This document shows, piece by piece, positions 5,841-8,153 of a stretch of DNA of 8,153 nucleotides; positions within the stretch are counted from its first letter, which is position 1, and the number at the start of each line of letters is the position of its first letter. A program made the translations under genes and the position numbers. The stretch comes from an uncultured Collinsella sp. (lineage in GTDB: Bacteria; Actinomycetota; Coriobacteriia; Coriobacteriales; Coriobacteriaceae): NCBI GenBank assembly GCA_900543025.1, contig UQPP01000057.1:1-8153 (forward strand), written 5' to 3'. A model generated the notes under the pieces. That model did not search any database and was not told the origin of the DNA. It saw only the letters and a program-made list of their open reading frames with translations.

Positions 5841-6701
5841 TTACTTGATGTTGTACTTAGCCATGAGGGCGTCGACGGTACCGTCGTCGGTCAGGTCCTT
5901 GATGGCCTGGTTGATGTCATCCTTGAGCTTGGTGTTGCCCTGGTTGATGGCAATGGCGTACTCCTCGCCGGTGCTGATCTGCTTGATGGTCTGGCAGGTG
6001 TTGAACTGCTCGGCGGTCAGCTGGCTGGCAACGGAGCGGTTGGTGACTACGGCGTCGCCCTTATCGGACTGCAGAGCGCTAAAGCACTCGGTGGCGTCCT
6101 TGTAGGGGACGATCTTGGCCTTGGGGAAGTTCTCCTGGGCAAAGGCCTCGGCGGTCGAGCCAGACTGGACGATGATGGTAGCGTCGGAATTGTTGAGCTT
6201 CTCGCTGTAGTTATCGGCCGTGATGTCGGTGTTATCGACCTTGGTCACGATAGCCTGATCGTCCATGTAGTAGGAATCAGAGAAAGTGACTTCCTTCTCA
6301 CGCTCGGGCGTGTCGGTGATAGCCGCGATGGAAACGTCATACTTGGCGCCCGAAGCGACGCCCGGAACCAGCGTGTCAAAGTCATTGTTGACATACTCGA
6401 CATCCAGGCCCAGCTTGTCGCCGATAGCCTTGATGAGCTCAAGGTCAAAGCCCTGATAATCGCCGTTGTCATCTTTGTACTCAAACGGAGCGTACTCGGC
6501 AGAGGTGCCGACGGTGAGCGTACCGTCCTTGACGAGCGCATACTCCTTGGAGCCGTCGACCTTCTCGACCTTAGCGTCGTCAGAGCTGCTGGAACCGGCA
6601 TCAGAACCAGAGGTGGCGTTGGACGAGCCGCAGCCCGTCAGAGCAAGGGCGAGCGCCATAGCACCCGTGGCGGCAAATGCGCCAAGCTTCTTCAGCTTCA
6701 T
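5841..6701 (-). CDS. Amino-acid ABC transporter substrate-binding lipoprotein
   Basis: This 286-residue lipoprotein captures substrate outside the cell and delivers it to the permease. The N-terminus MKLKK plus a hydrophobic stretch ends in the lipobox ALTGC, with lipidated Cys24. A Ser/Asp/Gly-rich tether (25-51) follows. The family-3 binding-protein fold spans about 55-286. It contains the signature GFDLELIKAIGDKL (84-97) and the segment ITDTPEREKEVTFSDSYY (128-145), where Arg134 fits the Arg that holds the substrate carboxylate. The ATG at 6701 has AAGGAG (6709-6714, 7-nt spacer). The longer reading from 6767 puts extra polar residues in front of the signal peptide and overlaps the -10 element, so it is rejected. 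First gene of the operon. The exact amino acid (glutamine, arginine, cystine or other) cannot be told from sequence alone. Confidence 0.95.
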   Translation of the reverse strand: MKLKKLGAFAATGAMALALALTGCGSSNATSGSDAGSSSSDDAKVEKVDGSKEYALVKDGTLTVGTSAEYAPFEYKDDNGDYQGFDLELIKAIGDKLGLDVEYVNNDFDTLVPGVASGAKYDVSIAAITDTPEREKEVTFSDSYYMDDQAIVTKVDNTDITADNYSEKLNNSDATIIVQSGSTAEAFAQENFPKAKIVPYKDATECFSALQSDKGDAVVTNRSVASQLTAEQFNTCQTIKQISTGEEYAIAINQGNTKLKDDINQAIKDLTDDGTVDALMAKYNIK

Positions 6702-6719
6702 AATCAGTCTCCTTCCGGT

Positions 6720-6741
6720 GACCTCGTTTGATTCAGAGGTC
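6720..6741 (-). promoter_or_regulatory. Small leader hairpin before the binding-protein gene
   Basis: GACCTC and GAGGTC (6736-6741 and 6720-6725 on the minus strand) form a 6-bp stem with a 10-nt loop in the 5' leader, ending 5 nt before the Shine-Dalgarno sequence. It could tune translation or mRNA stability, but a stem this short may be chance. Confidence 0.25.
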
Positions 6742-6758
6742 TGCAAAAACTGTTGGCT

Positions 6759-6787
6759 ATTATGCACCCGGAATTACGAATCTGCAA
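6759..6787 (-). promoter_or_regulatory. Promoter of the amino-acid ABC transporter operon
   Basis: On the minus strand, TTGCAG (6782-6787) and CATAAT (6759-6764) are spaced by 17 bp, with a TG directly before the -10. Transcription should start near 6752, about 50 nt before the ATG at 6701. The -35 matches consensus only in TTG; the -10 matches 5 of 6. Confidence 0.55.
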
Positions 6788-6848
6788 TGAGAAAACTGAT
6801 TGAAACAAACCCATAACGTGAATTGAATACTCTACTTTGTGACAGTCA

Positions 6849-7715
6849 TTACTGCTGCAATGACCTTAATAGTCTAATTTCAGCTGCATAACCTGCAAGT
6901 TCGTTCGGAGTCTCCAAAATAAACGGCAGCGAACGCAAACGGCCATTCGATACAATATTCTGCATAACCTGCATACCGCCACCAAATTCCTCGCTGCCAA
7001 GGTATCCCTTGCCGATGCACTCGTGACGATCTTTATGGGCGCCACAAGGGTTCTTCGAATCGTTGATGTGTACGGCATGCAAGCGATCGATACCCACCAC
7101 GCGGTCGAACTCGTCGAGTACGCCGTCCAGATCATGGATGATGTCGTAGCCGGCATCGCTCACATGGCAGGTGTCTAGGCAAACGCCCAGCTTGGCCGAC
7201 AGCTCGGGGCGTTTGCCGGCAACACCCTCAATGATGAGCGCCAGTTCCTCAAAGCTGCGGCCCACCTCGGTGCCCTTGCCCGACATGGTCTCGAGCAGCA
7301 CCGTCGTCTGCTGGCCCTCAAACATCACCTGACACAGGGCGTCGACAATCATCTGAATGCCGGCGTCGGAGCCCTGCCCCACATGCGCACCGGGATGGAA
7401 GTTGTAGTAGTTGCCGGGCAGCGCCTCCATGCGCCGCAGGTCCTCTGCCATAGCCTCCAAGGCGAACTCGCGCGCCCGCTCTTTGGCAGAACAGGGGTTG
7501 TAGGTATACGGGGCATGCGCCACCAGCGGTCCAAAGTCGTTTTGCGACATAAGCTCGCGCAGAGCCGCCACGTCATCCATGTCAAGTTCTTTTGCCTTGC
7601 CACCGCGCGGGTTGCGCGTAAAGAACGCAAAGGTATTGGCGCCAATGGACAACGCCGTCTCCCCCATTGCCCGATAGCCCTTCGTCGTCGAAAGATGACA
7701 CCCGATCGTCAGCAT
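6849..7715 (-). CDS. nfo: Endonuclease IV (AP endonuclease, base-excision repair)
   Basis: This 288-residue enzyme cuts DNA 5' of abasic sites and removes blocked 3' ends, using three zinc ions. All nine metal ligands of the family can be seen: His67 (AHAPY), His107 (NFHPGAH), Glu142 (LLETMSGKG), Asp181 and His184 (CLDTCH), His216 (HINDSK), Asp229 and His231 (DRHECIGKG), and Glu268 (ILETP). Their spacing closely follows the E. coli enzyme, and the length is normal. The ATG at 7715 starts the protein at MLTIGCHLS, where the family fold begins, with AGGAGG at 7725-7730 (9-nt spacer). Longer readings add residues unlike the family and run into the palindromic element upstream. The gene is followed, 147 bp later, by the ABC operon on the same strand with no clear terminator between, so some read-through is possible. 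Confidence 0.96.
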   Translation of the reverse strand: MLTIGCHLSTTKGYRAMGETALSIGANTFAFFTRNPRGGKAKELDMDDVAALRELMSQNDFGPLVAHAPYTYNPCSAKERAREFALEAMAEDLRRMEALPGNYYNFHPGAHVGQGSDAGIQMIVDALCQVMFEGQQTTVLLETMSGKGTEVGRSFEELALIIEGVAGKRPELSAKLGVCLDTCHVSDAGYDIIHDLDGVLDEFDRVVGIDRLHAVHINDSKNPCGAHKDRHECIGKGYLGSEEFGGGMQVMQNIVSNGRLRSLPFILETPNELAGYAAEIRLLRSLQQ

Positions 7716-7736
7716 CTCCAGCTCCCTCCTCATCAG

Positions 7737-7799
7737 TTGCGGTGAAATACGGTCTATTGGTGCCCTATTTTGGCGCAAACAGACCGTATTCCACCGCAA
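7737..7799. repeat. 63-bp near-perfect palindromic element upstream of nfo
   Basis: TTGCGGTGAAATACGGTCT (7737-7755) and its inverted partner (7781-7799) match at 18 of 19 positions; the one mismatch is A7745 against C7791. The 25-nt centre can extend the stem (GGTGCC 7759-7764 with GGCGC 7772-7776, using a G-U pair and a bulge), leaving a CTATTTT loop. No T-run follows on either strand, so it is not a usual terminator. Its form suggests a REP-like or miniature dispersed repeat, or a leader structure of nfo, whose Shine-Dalgarno sequence starts only 7 bp away. Confidence 0.7.
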
Positions 7800-7804
7800 G
7801 TTAT

Positions 7805-7862
7805 AAAAGGGGCATCAGGGGCAAAGGCCTCCAAGGCATTCCAGGCGCTGGCGCCATGCCCC
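7805..7862 (-). terminator. Possible terminator after the oxidoreductase gene
   Basis: On the minus strand, ATGCCCC at 7856-7862 (read as GGGGCAT) pairs with 7809-7815 (read as ATGCCCC) and is followed by TTTTAT. The loop is long (40 nt) but can hold inner stems such as GGCGC/GCGCC. A branched intrinsic terminator ending the gene at 7869 is plausible. The same AT-rich stretch (TTTTATAAC) could also contribute a -10 element for nfo. Confidence 0.35.
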
Positions 7863-7868
7863 CACGCA

Positions 7869-8153
7869 CTAAAGTTTCAAGCGAATCGCATCGATAATGC
7901 GCGCGCAGCGCTGCGTGGCGGCAAGGGGCATGACGGGACTCTCGAGTTTCCCCGCCCGGATGAGCTGGGTCGCATGCTGGATTTCGCCGTAGAAATCATC
8001 GATCTCAAACGGGGCATTTATTTCGAGCGTTCGACCGTCGGAATACTTCACATGGGCGAGCTCGGGGCGATGGAGACGCTCGATTTCCAACGAGCCTCGC
8101 TCACAGACAATCGTTAAGCGGCTTTCATATGTTGCTTTGCCGTCGCACACCAT
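7869..8153 (-). CDS. Gfo/Idh/MocA-family oxidoreductase, C-terminal part only
   Basis: The 94 visible residues look like the C-terminal end of an NAD(P)-dependent sugar or inositol dehydrogenase-type enzyme. They contain a beta-sheet segment with a GSLEI turn (ERGSLEIERL), then FEIDDFYGEIQHATQLIRAGKLESP, where family members carry an F-x-E-I-x-x-F...G-x-x-SP pattern, and a final helix QRCARIIDAIRLKL. The reading frame runs off the right edge. Members are usually 320-390 residues, so the ATG at 8151-8153 is almost certainly internal and the cofactor-binding domain lies outside the window. The substrate cannot be inferred. The stop codon (TAG, 7869-7871) is followed by the possible terminator described above. 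Confidence 0.75.
   Translation of the reverse strand: MVCDGKATYESRLTIVCERGSLEIERLHRPELAHVKYSDGRTLEINAPFEIDDFYGEIQHATQLIRAGKLESPVMPLAATQRCARIIDAIRLKL

Noticed and set aside
5664..6731. A 355-codon open frame on the plus strand opposite the binding-protein gene
   Set aside because: It is a shadow of the lipoprotein gene. The valine/leucine/glycine/aspartate-rich translation reflects the codon bias of the real strand, and no motif is visible.
6702..6767. Longer binding-protein reading starting at 6767
   Set aside because: It overlaps the likely -10 element and adds a polar leader before a clear lipoprotein signal peptide that already has its own good Shine-Dalgarno sequence.
6805..6835. Possible arginine-repressor box (TGAATTGAATAC) upstream of the ABC operon
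   Set aside because: Only one half-site is present and it is not palindromic, so it gives no support for the arginine repressor or for arginine as substrate.
6845..6864. GTCATT/AATGAC inverted repeat over the nfo stop codon as a terminator
   Set aside because: It is a 6-bp AT-containing stem with no following U-tract, too weak to call.
1..8153. CRISPR arrays, tRNA or rRNA genes, transposases, phage genes, toxin-antitoxin pairs
   Set aside because: None was seen on either strand. Apart from the palindrome at 7737-7799, no repeated units of notable length were noticed by eye.

Overview
The window is about 60% GC, densely packed bacterial chromosome. The proteins look like those of a gut actinobacterium of the class Coriobacteriia, most likely Collinsella or a close relative. 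That is a judgement from overall protein style (a Firmicutes-like UvrX/YolD pair, a DUF3793-flavodoxin pair, a permease with a long secreted N-terminus); no database search was possible.

Layout, left to right. (1) Plus strand, bases 3-1725: the 3' part of a Y-family (UmuC/UvrX-type) DNA polymerase, overlapping by 8 bp a small YolD-like gene. This is probably a DNA-damage-response operon whose start lies outside the window. (2) Minus strand, 1752-2135: a small membrane-anchored heavy-metal-binding (HMA) protein. Its promoter region carries an inverted repeat that resembles a CsoR copper-repressor operator. (3) Plus strand, 2311-3481: a DUF3793 protein followed by a short-chain flavodoxin, with a clear promoter and a palindrome over the expected transcription start. 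A strong 19-bp-stem bidirectional terminator closes this operon. (4) Minus strand, 6701 down to 3597: a polar amino-acid ABC importer in the order lipoprotein binding protein, permease, ATPase. The permease has an extra signal peptide and a secreted domain of roughly 140-180 residues before its membrane part. (5) Minus strand, 7715-6849: endonuclease IV (Nfo), a base-excision repair enzyme with all nine metal ligands. (6) Minus strand, 8153-7869: the C-terminal end of a Gfo/Idh/MocA-type oxidoreductase, cut by the window edge. Between (5) and (6) lies a 63-bp near-perfect palindrome that looks like a dispersed repeat element.

How the parts work together: the ABC operon is a self-contained uptake system. 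The hairpins between its first and second genes, plus a TTG start on the permease, would give more binding protein than permease. The polymerase/YolD pair and Nfo are both DNA-repair functions but are not in one operon. I found no CRISPR array, tRNA, rRNA, transposase or phage gene. The observations most worth a second look are the permease ectodomain, an antisense terminator embedded inside the yolD-like coding sequence, the CsoR-like operator, the palindromic element upstream of nfo, and the palindrome at the DUF3793-flavodoxin promoter. None of these by itself proves a new system.
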